DNA of 64,000 bases from positions 1 through 64,000 of the forward strand of contig JASJCR010000017.1 of assembly GCA_030065875.1 (NCBI GenBank), in the 5' to 3' direction. Source of the DNA: Ardenticatenaceae bacterium (lineage in GTDB: Bacteria; Chloroflexota; Anaerolineae; Promineifilales; Promineifilaceae). Made by a program: the position numbers and the translations under genes. The notes below the pieces were generated by a model, which saw nothing but the letters and a program-made list of their open reading frames with translations, was not told the origin of the DNA and did not search any database. Positions 56,401 to 64,000 of the stretch are shown piece after piece (position 1 is the first letter of the stretch; each line of letters begins with the position of its first letter).

Positions 56401-57647
56401 GCCATTGACGTTCCACTGGCCTTTCCATATGCTCCATTGGGCAAGGTAGACAAAATGTTCACGCCTGGGGCCACAACATCCGGCTTAAAGTGGTCCCCTA
56501 GTGGGGAAGGTCCCCTTGAGGAAAACCAGGCTATTTCGCTTTCAGTATCAATGGCTCCAACAGTAAAGGTGTTTGTGTAACTCCCGGGTGATCCAACTGA
56601 CCCATCGAAGGGTCCATCATTACCAGCCGAGAAAACCGGCACAATCCCAGCCTGCCGAATAAGGTCTATTTCATCCACAAAAAATGTGTAAGACCCCAAT
56701 GCTCCCCAGGACCCGTTCAACACATCAGGCGCCAATTCTGGTTGACCACCAGGTGCCAAAATCCAGGCAAACGCCTCATAAATATAGCTGGCATAAATTA
56801 ATCCGTCATCATCGGAAATGCTCACCCCTATCCATTTTGCCCCGGGCGCGACCCCTAAATTTGAACCGCCAACAGCACTCCCAGCAACGTGAGTGCCGTG
56901 CCAAAAATCGTCGATGGGCGTCGTAATTGTTGGATAAGCAGCATGAAACCAATGACCGGTGTGGTCAACTCCCCCTCCTGGTAATCGGCCGCGATAGTTA
57001 GCGGTCAAATCAGGATGAAGCCAATCTACTCCGCTGTCGATGATGGCGACCGTAGCACCGGTCCCGGTAATGCCAAGAGCGTGCCATACTTCCGGCACCC
57101 TGATTTGATTGAGACCGGTATTACCCGTAGAGTTGATCGTTTCTACGGCCGATGGCGAAAAAATATCCGGAAGCTCGAGGGAAAAGGTTGTTATCACCTC
57201 ATCTTCAATCACCCGCTCAACCAGTGGGTGAGCCTCCAATACCTGGCGACCTCTTGGCGTAACAACAGCAGCCAGGGCATTAGGCATCCACAGATAGCGT
57301 GAATTTATCAGCAAACCGTCAGACTCTAATTCATTGAGATGGGTCTCAAATTGCGATTCAACTACAGCTGCATTTTGCTGCAGGGTAGAGACGATCATCG
57401 CTCGCTTGGCATCCTGGCTGATAGGAGCTTCTTTTAAATCAAAATCCAGGGGAAGGGCATCATGAAAAAAAACAATCACCCGCTTTAATTCCTGACCTTC
57501 ATCCGCTGATGTCAAGTCCTCAGAGGGTGATCGTTGGCCAGCGTTGACATTTCCAGATGGATTTAGTAAAAATCCGGCCAGCAGTGCAAATACAAAAGTT
57601 GTCAGCCCAATTGAAAAGAAAACACCTAAAAGACGGTTTGAATGCAT
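53397..57647 (-). CDS. Secreted subtilisin-like serine protease with repeated amidotransferase-like modules
   Basis: 1416 aa. Signal peptide (1-37), an inhibitor-like prodomain (55-150), and an S8 catalytic domain with Asp204 (VAIIDSGVDW), His250 (WHGTHVAGS), Asn311 (oxyanion, NGSWG) and Ser414 (GTSMAAPHVAG). Then a carboxypeptidase-regulatory-like beta domain (~475-635, LPGESVTVTTP) and two related segments (about 638-740 and 880-1000, starting KILLVDAGRWR and DRVLVVNDRRWYD, each with a YLDSGGNLFISGQ or FLAEGGRLFLSSQ block) that resemble class I glutamine amidotransferase folds. C-terminal beta repeats follow. A TATAAT lies six bases before the ATG, suggesting a leaderless mRNA. Confidence 0.9.
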   Translation of the reverse strand: MHSNRLLGVFFSIGLTTFVFALLAGFLLNPSGNVNAGQRSPSEDLTSADEGQELKRVIVFFHDALPLDFDLKEAPISQDAKRAMIVSTLQQNAAVVESQFETHLNELESDGLLINSRYLWMPNALAAVVTPRGRQVLEAHPLVERVIEDEVITTFSLELPDIFSPSAVETINSTGNTGLNQIRVPEVWHALGITGTGATVAIIDSGVDWLHPDLTANYRGRLPGGGVDHTGHWFHAAYPTITTPIDDFWHGTHVAGSAVGGSNLGVAPGAKWIGVSISDDDGLIYASYIYEAFAWILAPGGQPELAPDVLNGSWGALGSYTFFVDEIDLIRQAGIVPVFSAGNDGPFDGSVGSPGSYTNTFTVGAIDTESEIAWFSSRGPSPLGDHFKPDVVAPGVNILSTLPNGAYGKASGTSMAAPHVAGVAALLRSVDPQLTVDEIEDILRATARPIEAEVPNMASGWGIIDPYEAAASQMSVAAVNVRLLDGTAPLPGESVTVTTPLGHQLSFITDESGRFTAYLTSGSYDFLASPYGFQPAMVNQYTVTAGESYILNLSPTRQAGAFVRGQVLLDSQPVSAHIDILGANRTTVAGETGHYEVFLPAGSHILRFRTTGGRVVTQMLSIIDGVDQALDVNLETAPKILLVDAGRWRFQPIQSYYQEAFWEAGYEPELFEIGDPLRDVLSVEFLQEYRYVFWGDPRYSPALIGSNRVISDYLDSGGNLFISGQNLAEYESSTIDIPWDENHLNAIWDGNTTLTSTIRGEANTPMSGVELDLNGPHSAENQDSVDTWRPLPIGFSEPIFRNEGDQILALQNGRCRPFQIMALGFGLEGVSDNSDRAAIISGAVEFFNRGKFDRGVQWVSDPIERIGLPGEVLEFDLRVFNMSETMTDTLQIAPLLLEWPTEVVTSTLELGPCEWGDTQVRITVPETASRNDIQASNLFVSSQSFPSESDQLAINLKTPDRVLVVNDRRWYDPLVDYQAALDDIGLTHDVWVTDPQFGGWGSPSAEFLSAYERVVWFTSYDWYRPITSDENEAIEGFLAEGGRLFLSSQDFMYYHRQTALARSYLGAISYGESVTPTLVLPVGGPLEGVLLPLTFDSYRNNSDALIAGENAVPLLWHNHGLAALAQSGYTAAETSWRTAFFSFPVENLPAHSHSVIMADTLGWLGDWGDSQLTMADEVARPGDVISVELALLPVDGAETLTVTIPNSGDVNPVPASLPAGAEGPDANGDIILWTGSAEDAETLSFLVTVSDQLAAGSLVTMAVNLDDGLVVWPLIDHLIVDGPDLSVSSLTLTGQTPGEGELEILATLVLENAGLRTAEGVSATVSFSDNIYVLSDTLQSSAGIITFENGEMEWFGSLPVEAPVTSTLSFTTTQPASSFWASGTAIVAGKNISPTVVYDQLKISAYEIIFPIFFKE

Positions 57648-57653
57648 GAACGT

Positions 57654-57659
57654 ATTATA
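57654..57659 (-). promoter_or_regulatory. -10 box of the subtilase, possible leaderless start
   Basis: TATAAT on the minus strand ends six bases before the start codon; no Shine-Dalgarno is seen. A start at +7 would place the 5' end at the ATG. The -35 is poor. Confidence 0.45.
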
Positions 57660-57893
57660 GGTGGAAGTATCGGGCTAACCTATAAGTCGATTGGGCTAGG
57701 CTTTAATTCAAGGCGATGTCTCATGTGACATTAACCCAAAATCATCATTCCCTTTTCCGGATAGATTCAGGTATATTAATGGCGGAAATTTAATGAAAAA
57801 CAACGCAAGTGATATTCTACGCGCCATTTTCTCAGACAATTTTGGAACGTTTACTCTCTCAAGGACACTCTGAATTTTGAGGCCGCTGGCACA

Positions 57894-60200
57894 ATGGACA
57901 GCAACAAAACCCATCCAAAACTCGAAAAACTTTCTGACAGAGCCTTAATTCACCGGCAAATCATGGTCAACAAACTGCAGCAGTGTTGGGTAGATGGTGT
58001 CTTAACGCCCTCAATTTATCATGTCACAACGCAAGCCCTGGGGCCTCCCAATTCTCGTTTGCGGCCGCATGCCCTTTGGCCCCAAGTTATTCAAAACAAA
58101 GGGGGTGAAGATCAAAAACTCAAGAGTTCTGAGCTAGTGGCCAATTTTTACACAAACCAAAAAAGTATTGTGATCTTGGGACGGCCGGACACGGAAAAAC
58201 AAATATCCCTGCTGGAAATTGCCGGCCAATTGGCGGCCGATGCCTCCCTCGACAAACATTCATTTATTCCCGCTGTGGTTAACCTGAGCGCCTTTGAAGC
58301 CGAGAATAAGCTTCACTTCGATCAATGGGTTGCTCGGGAAATTAACCGCTTCTATGGTATTCCTCCGGAAATTTCGGCTGAATGGCTCGATCAAAACATC
58401 CTGCTGCCCCTTTTTGATGGCTTGCACCTGATTTCTACAGGCGAACTGCGCGCCCACTGCCTGTCAGAAATCGAAAAATTTTGGTTGAAATCAAGTGAAC
58501 GGAGGGCCATCTTAACCCTGGAACCGGCCGATCACGACACGTTAAACAGCTCCGATTTGGCAGAAGTCGTCCATCTTCAGCCGCTGCCCAAACCGATCAC
58601 GTTACGCTACTTAAAATTGCTCGGCCGCGATTTAATCGGTTTGCGTCGGGTCCTACGACGGGAAACCCCCATCAATCAGCTCGCTGAATCCCCCTTTTTG
58701 CTGCACGTCATGTGCCTGGCCTACACTCATGAACCATACCCGGACCTTATGCTGCAGGATATGAAACATGTCTCAGATGATCCTGAAGGAGAGCCAACCG
58801 CATTATTTAACCGCTTCTTCGATCGGCTGAGTTTGAGTCAGGCCCAATTTCTCTATCACGAACCCACTGTCGTTAAACAATCCTTGATGTGGCTGGCGGA
58901 AAAAACCGCCCAGCGCAGCCGCTTAGACTTCTTCTGGGAAGATTTACAGCCTTCATGGCTTGACCGCCGCTCTGATTTATTCGCCTACTCCCTTTTCTCA
59001 CGCACCATCAGCGGCAGTATAATTGGGTTTCTAACCGGTTTAATCATTTCTCTGGTCGTAACTTTTGGCCAATTTGGTAATCCCGATTTTGCATTTGGCC
59101 TTCCATTTTTGTCACAGCTGTTCAGAAACCCGGCCGTCGGCCTGATTTCCGGATTTTTAGGTGGTGGCCTGGTCGCGATGTGGGATTTTTTGCGTTTTCG
59201 CCGGCAAAAGGCAGGTGATCTCGGGGTTTTCCCAATACGGGCCATTCTCTTTGCCGTGGTCATCGGGCTGAGCTTCGCGTTTACTCAGATGATCATTTTC
59301 CTCTTAAACCAGCAATCATTGACAGCTGTCTCTACGCCGCTGCTTCTGATTGGAGCCTTAGCGGCCCTGACCGGCGGGGTCTCTTTTGCCTTGCTAGAAG
59401 GTCAAAAGAAAACGGCCGATCATGAGATTCGCTTCGCCGATCGCTTAAATTGGTCGTGGGGCAACGGATTTAAAGGAAGCTGGCGGGGAATACTCCTCGG
59501 TCTGATCTTGGGAACCGTTTCTCTGGGAGCTCTCCCTCTGATAACCACCCAGCTCCATCAACTGGTGCCAGATTGGAGCAGTAACTTCTTGCTTTACGGC
59601 ACAAATCCTACCGAAACCCTGACTATCCATCTCGCTTTTGGCGCAGTTATTGGGGCCCTCAGCGGCTTTGTTCTGGGATTTGTCTACTACGGCCTTAAAG
59701 AGCAGTGGAGCAGCTTTTATTTGCAGCCAGAACAAGTGGTGCGCAACTCGCTGGAAAGCGGCATTCTGGCCGCAACCTTTTCCGGATTAGGGATCACGGT
59801 TGTTATTGGTGCCCTGGGGTTGACGGCAGGCGCATCGGCCAACGATTTGTGGGGAGCCATGATCGGTCTGATCATGGCTCTCCTACTGGCCGTGATATGC
59901 GGCACGACATTTTTCTGGCGTCAGGGGGGAGCGGCCGTTGTGAATCATCTAATCTTGCGCATCATCCTCTGGTCATCAAGGCGCATTCCGTTTCGAATGT
60001 CCCATGTATTTGATGATGGGGTAGAAATGCTCCACCTCTATCCCGTAGGAGCAGGCTACATTTTTACCCATCCGTGGCTACAAAATCACCTGCGCAACCA
60101 GCTGGCTTTGCTAAAAGGGCAAAAAGAGGCGCTCAAACGAGAAAAACGCGCAAGAGCACAGAAAAAGGGATTCTTCCGTCGCCGCACCGCAATCACCTAG
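57894..60200 (+). CDS. NACHT-like membrane protein with degenerate P-loop
   Basis: 768 aa. Residues ~90-290 align by eye to bacterial NACHT domains: VILGRPDTEKQISLLEIAGQLA (Walker A place), PAVVNLSAF, DQWVAREINRFYGIP, and ILLPLFDGLHLIS (Walker B place, where LLxLDGLDE is usual), then LLHVMCLAYTH. The P-loop has lost its glycine-rich GxxGxGK(T/S) (GRPDTEKQ: Lys102 stays, Gly and Thr are gone) and the Walker B acid pair is missing, so nucleotide hydrolysis is unlikely. About six membrane helices (~375-650) and a basic C-terminus follow. No signal peptide. Confidence 0.75.
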   Translation: MDSNKTHPKLEKLSDRALIHRQIMVNKLQQCWVDGVLTPSIYHVTTQALGPPNSRLRPHALWPQVIQNKGGEDQKLKSSELVANFYTNQKSIVILGRPDTEKQISLLEIAGQLAADASLDKHSFIPAVVNLSAFEAENKLHFDQWVAREINRFYGIPPEISAEWLDQNILLPLFDGLHLISTGELRAHCLSEIEKFWLKSSERRAILTLEPADHDTLNSSDLAEVVHLQPLPKPITLRYLKLLGRDLIGLRRVLRRETPINQLAESPFLLHVMCLAYTHEPYPDLMLQDMKHVSDDPEGEPTALFNRFFDRLSLSQAQFLYHEPTVVKQSLMWLAEKTAQRSRLDFFWEDLQPSWLDRRSDLFAYSLFSRTISGSIIGFLTGLIISLVVTFGQFGNPDFAFGLPFLSQLFRNPAVGLISGFLGGGLVAMWDFLRFRRQKAGDLGVFPIRAILFAVVIGLSFAFTQMIIFLLNQQSLTAVSTPLLLIGALAALTGGVSFALLEGQKKTADHEIRFADRLNWSWGNGFKGSWRGILLGLILGTVSLGALPLITTQLHQLVPDWSSNFLLYGTNPTETLTIHLAFGAVIGALSGFVLGFVYYGLKEQWSSFYLQPEQVVRNSLESGILAATFSGLGITVVIGALGLTAGASANDLWGAMIGLIMALLLAVICGTTFFWRQGGAAVVNHLILRIILWSSRRIPFRMSHVFDDGVEMLHLYPVGAGYIFTHPWLQNHLRNQLALLKGQKEALKREKRARAQKKGFFRRRTAIT

Positions 60201-60266
60201 ATACTTGGTCAACAATAAATTGGCTAACGCTTGCCATTTGTCATCCTCAGACATACAATTTTAACC

Positions 60267-60959
60267 ATGCAATCCGCTGCTCTTGCCCCATCAGTTTTAG
60301 CCTGTAACTTTCAGGTTTTGGGGGCTCAGGTCACCGAATCTTTAGCGGCCGGGGCTGAATACATTCATGTTGATGTGATGGACGGCCGGTTTGTGCCCAA
60401 TATTTCCATCGGCGTCCCCATCGTTCAGGCGATCTCCCCCCTCACCCAGCAAACAAATGCGATTTGTGACGTCCACCTCATGATCGTCGAACCTGAAAAA
60501 TACGTGCCGGTCTTTGCCGAAGCCGGCGCAGATCAGATTACCGTTCACGTGGAAGCCTCCCCCCATCTTCATCGAACCGTCCAGCAAATCAAGGCGGCCG
60601 GAGCCCAGGCTGGCGTTGCCCTCAACCCGGCAACTCCCCTCTCGGCCATCGAAGAGGTGCTGGAATTTGTTGACACGGTCTTAATCATGTCGGTTAATCC
60701 AGGATTTGGGGGGCAAAGCTATATTCCATCCGCCACGGCCAAGATCAGGCGTCTGGCCGCCCTGATCCGCGAAACCGGTAAACCGATTAAAATTGAAGTG
60801 GACGGCGGCGTTAAAATCACCAACGCTGCTGAAATTGTTTCCGCTGGGGCAAATATTTTGGTGGCCGGCAGCGCCATATACAACGAAGCGCAATCGATCG
60901 CTGAAAATATTGTCGATTTTCGCCGGGTGATGGCAGCCGGTATGTCAAACGTTGCTTAA
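60267..60959 (+). CDS. rpe: Ribulose-phosphate 3-epimerase
   Basis: 230 aa from ATG 60267; an in-frame TTG at 60231 would add 12 residues that do not look conserved. TIM barrel: PSVLACNFQVLGAQV, HVDVMDGRFVPNISIG (metal-binding His and Asp), CDVHLMIVEPE, MSVNPGFGGQSYI and EVDGGVKITNA, with the final GSAIYN. Converts ribulose-5-phosphate to xylulose-5-phosphate in the pentose-phosphate pathway. 42 bases upstream of fba in the same direction. Confidence 0.95.
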   Translation: MQSAALAPSVLACNFQVLGAQVTESLAAGAEYIHVDVMDGRFVPNISIGVPIVQAISPLTQQTNAICDVHLMIVEPEKYVPVFAEAGADQITVHVEASPHLHRTVQQIKAAGAQAGVALNPATPLSAIEEVLEFVDTVLIMSVNPGFGGQSYIPSATAKIRRLAALIRETGKPIKIEVDGGVKITNAAEIVSAGANILVAGSAIYNEAQSIAENIVDFRRVMAAGMSNVA

Positions 60960-61001
60960 TAATATTTTTCACAACAACCTAAAAAGGAAAAGGAGCTCGA
61001 A

Positions 61002-62081
61002 ATGTCCGAGATAAAAGAAAGATTTCCCGCCGGTGTGATTACAGGGGATGATGTCCAAGCCTTGTTTGCCTATGCGAAGAAAGAGAGGTTTGCCCTGCCG
61101 GCAGCCAATGTAACCGGCACCAATACGGTCAATGCGGTCATGGAGACGGCCGTTAAGGTCAACTCTCCGGTGATCCTCCAATTTTCAAACGGTGGCGCGA
61201 GCTTCTTTGCCGGAAAAGGGTTGAGCAACACCAATCAACAGGCGTCAATCGCCGGCGCAGTATCCGGAGCCCATCACGTTCACCGTCTGGCCGAGCTGTA
61301 TGGGGTGAGGGTCATCCTCCATACCGACCACGCCGCGAAAAAACTGCTGCCCTGGATCGATGGGCTGCTCGACGCAGGTGAAGAATTTTACAAAGTTCAC
61401 GGCATCCCTCTTTTTAGCTCACACATGCTCGACCTCTCCGAAGAGCCCCTTGAAGAAAATGTCGAAATTTGCCAGCGCTATCTGGAACGGATGAGCAAAA
61501 TGGGCATGACCCTGGAAATCGAGCTGGGCGTTACCGGTGGCGAAGAGGATGGAGTCGATAACACAGAAATCGATAACGCCCTACTCTATACGCAACCTTC
61601 TGAAGTAGCTTATGCTTACGAGCATTTGATGAAAGTATCCGACAAATTTACCGTGGCGGCCGCTTTTGGGAACGTCCACGGGGTGTATAAGCCCGGTAAT
61701 GTTCAGCTGCGCCCCAAAATTTTACTCAACTCGCAAGAACACATCGTTGATAAATTTGGTACCGATCCTCAACCGCTTGATTTTGTCTTCCACGGGGGTT
61801 CCGGCTCAACGGAAGAGGAAATACGCGAAGCGATCTCTTACGGGGTCATCAAAATGAATATCGATACCGATCTGCAGTGGGCATTCTGGGACGGGGTGCG
61901 CCACTATTACAAAGATAAGCAGGATTATCTGCAGGCCCAAATCGGCAACCCGGATGGACCGGATCAACCCAATAAGAAAAATTACGACCCGCGCAAATGG
62001 TTGCGGACGGCCGAAGAATCATTTGTGACTCGCTTAACCAAAGCGTTTGAAGATCTAAATAACATCAATACCCTGGGGTAA
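61002..62081 (+). CDS. fbaA: Class II fructose-bisphosphate aldolase
   Basis: 359 aa. Zinc-dependent aldolase of glycolysis. HTDHAAKKLLP gives the zinc His and catalytic Asp, with SHMLDLSEEPLEEN, GVTGGEEDGVD, and FVFHGGSGSTEEEI (second zinc His). The Asp-rich insert and length are those of the longer class IIA enzymes such as E. coli FbaA. Start follows AAGGAAAAGGAGCTCGAA. Confidence 0.96.
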   Translation: MSEIKERFPAGVITGDDVQALFAYAKKERFALPAANVTGTNTVNAVMETAVKVNSPVILQFSNGGASFFAGKGLSNTNQQASIAGAVSGAHHVHRLAELYGVRVILHTDHAAKKLLPWIDGLLDAGEEFYKVHGIPLFSSHMLDLSEEPLEENVEICQRYLERMSKMGMTLEIELGVTGGEEDGVDNTEIDNALLYTQPSEVAYAYEHLMKVSDKFTVAAAFGNVHGVYKPGNVQLRPKILLNSQEHIVDKFGTDPQPLDFVFHGGSGSTEEEIREAISYGVIKMNIDTDLQWAFWDGVRHYYKDKQDYLQAQIGNPDGPDQPNKKNYDPRKWLRTAEESFVTRLTKAFEDLNNINTLG

Positions 62082-62119
62082 ATCACCTCAATTAATTTTG
62101 AGGTTGCTCTTTGGGAAGT

Positions 62120-62170
62120 AAGAGGTTATGTGCGGTACAAAAAGCCGCATATGACCTCTTATTCTTTTTC
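62120..62170 (+). terminator. fba terminator
   Basis: AAGAGGTTATGTGCGG pairs (one G-T pair) with CCGCATATGACCTCTT around a nine-base loop, followed by ATTCTTTTTC. Starts 39 bases after the fba stop. Confidence 0.85.
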
Positions 62171-62245
62171 TTCGATAAATATGGAGGGCTTTTTTAACCC
62201 TTTGTGATATATTGTGAAAAATATTACTATTGCCCCGAGCGTGAC

Positions 62246-63166
62246 ATGTCGATAACTGAAATTAGCGAACCGGCTTACCCAAATCAACCCCCAATTACCC
62301 TGAAGCGTATCGTGCACACCGTGTCCGTCTTGTTTAAGCTGCGAGTTGTCTCGCTTCTGCTTCTCGCCGCGATTGGTGGGGCATTCTTAGGCGCTGACGG
62401 GTGGCCGGGATGGGCAAATTTTGGGTTATTGTGTTTAACCGGCAGCGCTGCCGCAGCCGGTGCGTCAGCGATCAATCAATATTGGGAGCGAGAAAAAGAT
62501 CGTTTGATGACCCGCACCAGCAAACGGCCGCTGGTTGACGGGACCATTCAAAATCCCCAACTCATTTTATGGATCGCTCTGGGTCTCATCCTGGTACCAT
62601 CTCTGGCCGTGATGCCCTTTAACTTGCCCTTAGGGGCGTTTCTCCTACTGGGAGCGTTTATCTACGTTGTGATCTACACGATGTGGCTCAAGCCCCGAAC
62701 AGCCCTCAACATTGTTATTGGAGGAGCAGCGGGGAGCGCGGCCGTCTTGAGCGGCGGTGCAGCCGTAGGGGCATGGCAAAACCCGGCCGTTTTAACCCTG
62801 GCGGCCGTTCTTTTTCTGTGGACACCAGCTCACTTCTGGAGCCTGGCAATCTTGTGCAAAGACGATTATACGCGGGCTGATACCCCGATGCTTCCGGTCA
62901 AAACTTCTTTGAACCAAGCGGCCTGGTGGGTCTTTGCCCACACCTTGCCAACCGCCTTCGGGGCGCTCATTCTGGCCGTGACACCCGAACTGGGCTGGTT
63001 CTACTTGGTACCGGTCATCCTGGCCACCTTGCTCATTTTTCTGACCAATATTCAGCTGATTCTCGAATCAACCCGGAAGCGCGCCCTGCGCATGTTCCTG
63101 ATGTCCAATTTTTATTTGATGATTGTGCTGTTGGGCATCCTGATCGATACCTTACTGCCGTTTTAA
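62246..63166 (+). CDS. ctaB: Protoheme IX farnesyltransferase (CtaB)
   Basis: 306 aa from ATG 62246 (the upstream frame to GTG 62204 is not conserved in look). UbiA-type prenyltransferase with ~8 membrane helices. The first Asp-rich site reads NQYWEREKDRLMTRT where the usual family form is NDxxDxxxD, so the first acid is Glu and the second is Gln. Then KRPLVDGTI, YTMWLKPRTALNIVIGGAAGSA and WTPAHFWSLAILCKDDYTRADTPMLPV. Makes heme O for cytochrome oxidases. Read just before a glutaredoxin gene (2-base gap). Confidence 0.9.
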   Translation: MSITEISEPAYPNQPPITLKRIVHTVSVLFKLRVVSLLLLAAIGGAFLGADGWPGWANFGLLCLTGSAAAAGASAINQYWEREKDRLMTRTSKRPLVDGTIQNPQLILWIALGLILVPSLAVMPFNLPLGAFLLLGAFIYVVIYTMWLKPRTALNIVIGGAAGSAAVLSGGAAVGAWQNPAVLTLAAVLFLWTPAHFWSLAILCKDDYTRADTPMLPVKTSLNQAAWWVFAHTLPTAFGALILAVTPELGWFYLVPVILATLLIFLTNIQLILESTRKRALRMFLMSNFYLMIVLLGILIDTLLPF

Positions 63167-63168
63167 TT

Positions 63169-63417
63169 ATGCTGCTTTCGATCACTCTGTTTACCAAAGA
63201 TCCCTGCCCTTTGTGTGATATCGTCAAAGATCAATGCGCGGCCCTGGCCGAAACCTACCCGCATACGCTCCACGAAGTTGATATCACCCAGGATCACGAC
63301 ACCTTTGCCAAATACCGCTTTATCATTCCCGTTCTTCACATTGGTGAAGTCGCCTTAAAAGCGCCCATACACCGCGTTGATCTCATCCGCGCATTCCAAA
63401 AAGCCTCAGGGCATTAA
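63169..63417 (+). CDS. Glutaredoxin-like thiol protein
   Basis: 82 aa. Thioredoxin-fold: SITLFTKDPCPLCDIVKD with the Cys-Pro-Leu-Cys active site (Cys13, Cys16), a second strand with HEVDITQDHDTFAKY and the cis-proline IPVLHIGEV. It would reduce disulfides in the cytoplasm. It starts two bases after ctaB, and may be co-transcribed. Confidence 0.85.
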   Translation: MLLSITLFTKDPCPLCDIVKDQCAALAETYPHTLHEVDITQDHDTFAKYRFIIPVLHIGEVALKAPIHRVDLIRAFQKASGH

Positions 63418-63432
63418 CCCAGATCGTCCATC

Positions 63433-63984
63433 ATGAATTTACCCGCCAAAAAAGTCGTCGGCCGCCTTTTAACTCATCCCCAAAGTGGTGAAGGGGCCGT
63501 TGTCATACCGGAATCCCCTCCGGCCGAAGCCAACCCTCTCTTCCTGCGGTTCGCGCTGGTGCTCCAGGGGGTTGAGTGGCCGCTTCTGCCGGCCTTTGTC
63601 CTCGATGATTGGGGGCACGAGCGGCGCAAACTCTCTCAGTTAACCTGGATTTACGAAAATGGGGATTTTTTTCCGCGGGCTGAAATTTTTGGCTATGTGA
63701 AGAAGCCGCAGGAAGGGTGGGTTGAAACGCAGACGTTTGTTCGTGATTTGGAGTTGATGGGTCGCTGGCCGGTGTATGCCTATACGAACAAAACCGATCC
63801 CCCGGACAGTGGCATTCGCGTTCGTTATATGGGGCTTGAAAATGAGAAAACAGCTCAAACGGTCAAAACCAAACGGCCGGAAAAGTATGCCATGCCGTTC
63901 ACCCGCGCCTCCCTCCGTTGGTTTGACGTCCCTCCCGGAATAGACGGCGACGCCTTTTGGCAATCCCTCTCAGAAATGCCCTGA
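63433..63984 (+). CDS. Conserved-looking protein of unknown function
   Basis: 183 aa, 15 bases after the glutaredoxin gene. N-terminus MNLPAKKVVGRLLTHPQSG. No membrane helix or signal peptide. It has an aromatic- and Arg-rich middle (WIYENGDFFPRAEIFGY) and a final helix before the stop at 63982-63984. No family was recognised. Codon use matches neighbours, and the coupling with the glutaredoxin suggests a real gene. Confidence 0.7.
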   Translation: MNLPAKKVVGRLLTHPQSGEGAVVIPESPPAEANPLFLRFALVLQGVEWPLLPAFVLDDWGHERRKLSQLTWIYENGDFFPRAEIFGYVKKPQEGWVETQTFVRDLELMGRWPVYAYTNKTDPPDSGIRVRYMGLENEKTAQTVKTKRPEKYAMPFTRASLRWFDVPPGIDGDAFWQSLSEMP

Positions 63985-64000
63985 TTATCCTTCTAGCTGC
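63985..64000. other. Window end
   Basis: 16 bases after the last stop; nothing visible. Confidence 0.3.

Overview
The window is a gene-dense, moderately GC-rich bacterial chromosome segment. It most resembles a filamentous Chloroflexota lineage (Anaerolineae or Ardenticatenia-like). This placement is an inference from protein content: a fused CrtYcd-type lycopene cyclase with CruF and CruC-like partners, a double-FHA Ser/Thr kinase, a NACHT-like membrane protein, GAAC-N4-GTTC LexA boxes, and intergenic regions full of degenerate short-word repeats. There is no rRNA in the window to confirm it.

Layout. 1-9.5 kb: a transposase tail, a DUF3467 protein, a D-cysteine desulfhydrase-like enzyme, aconitase, a 1.7 kb repeat-rich non-coding stretch with tRNA-Asn, a GAF/HisKA protein without an ATPase domain, and an RtcB ligase. 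9.6-13.7 kb (minus): RNase J, a PP2C phosphatase, a membrane-anchored TPR-like protein and Maf. 13.8-27.2 kb (minus): the translation/transcription core. It reads rpoB, then a nucleotidyltransferase-like gene, rpsL-rpsG-fusA-tuf, tRNA-Trp-secE-nusG-rplK-rplA, and rplJ-rplL behind an L10 leader with an attenuator. rpoC is not next to rpoB. 27.5-31 kb (minus): a glycosyltransferase, a TyrA-like protein, an HD protein and an M50 protease. 31.2-35.9 kb (plus): a DUF951 protein, a GT2 glycosyltransferase, an AI-2E family exporter and a double-FHA kinase. 36-44 kb: greA, then a carotenoid cluster (lycopene cyclase, tocopherol-cyclase-like protein, CruF, a PlsY-like acyltransferase, a CruC-like glycosyltransferase, a CrtI-type desaturase) and a DUF1684 protein. 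44-46.8 kb (minus): a lytic transglycosylase, a zinc phospholipase C-like protein and an HD phosphohydrolase. 47-50.2 kb: lexA, an FtsK/SpoIIIE-like ATPase and a 72-aa protein. 50.4-64 kb: gamma-glutamyltransferase, an orphan response regulator, a hotdog thioesterase, a 1416-aa subtilase, the NACHT-like pseudo-ATPase, rpe, fba, ctaB, a glutaredoxin and an unknown protein.

The most notable module is the SOS locus at 47.0-50.2 kb. lexA and the FtsK-like gene each have a near-consensus sigma70 promoter with an 18-nt spacer, and in each the spacer carries a perfect palindromic GAAC-N4-GTTC LexA box. A cytoplasmic FtsK-type motor protein with a long acidic tail, plus a small partner, therefore appears to be a core DNA-damage-induced unit. 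The second notable module is the carotenoid cluster. A PlsY-family acyltransferase lies between CruF and the CruC-like glycosyltransferase, which would fit synthesis of an acylated carotenoid glycoside.

The ribosomal and polymerase operons show clear RNA-level regulation: an L10 leader followed by a terminator, and a hairpin with a U-tract in the rpoB leader. Intergenic DNA carries at least two copies of a ~150-190 bp hairpin-containing element, REP-like palindromes, and arrays of short degenerate words that often fold into long perfect stems just after genes.
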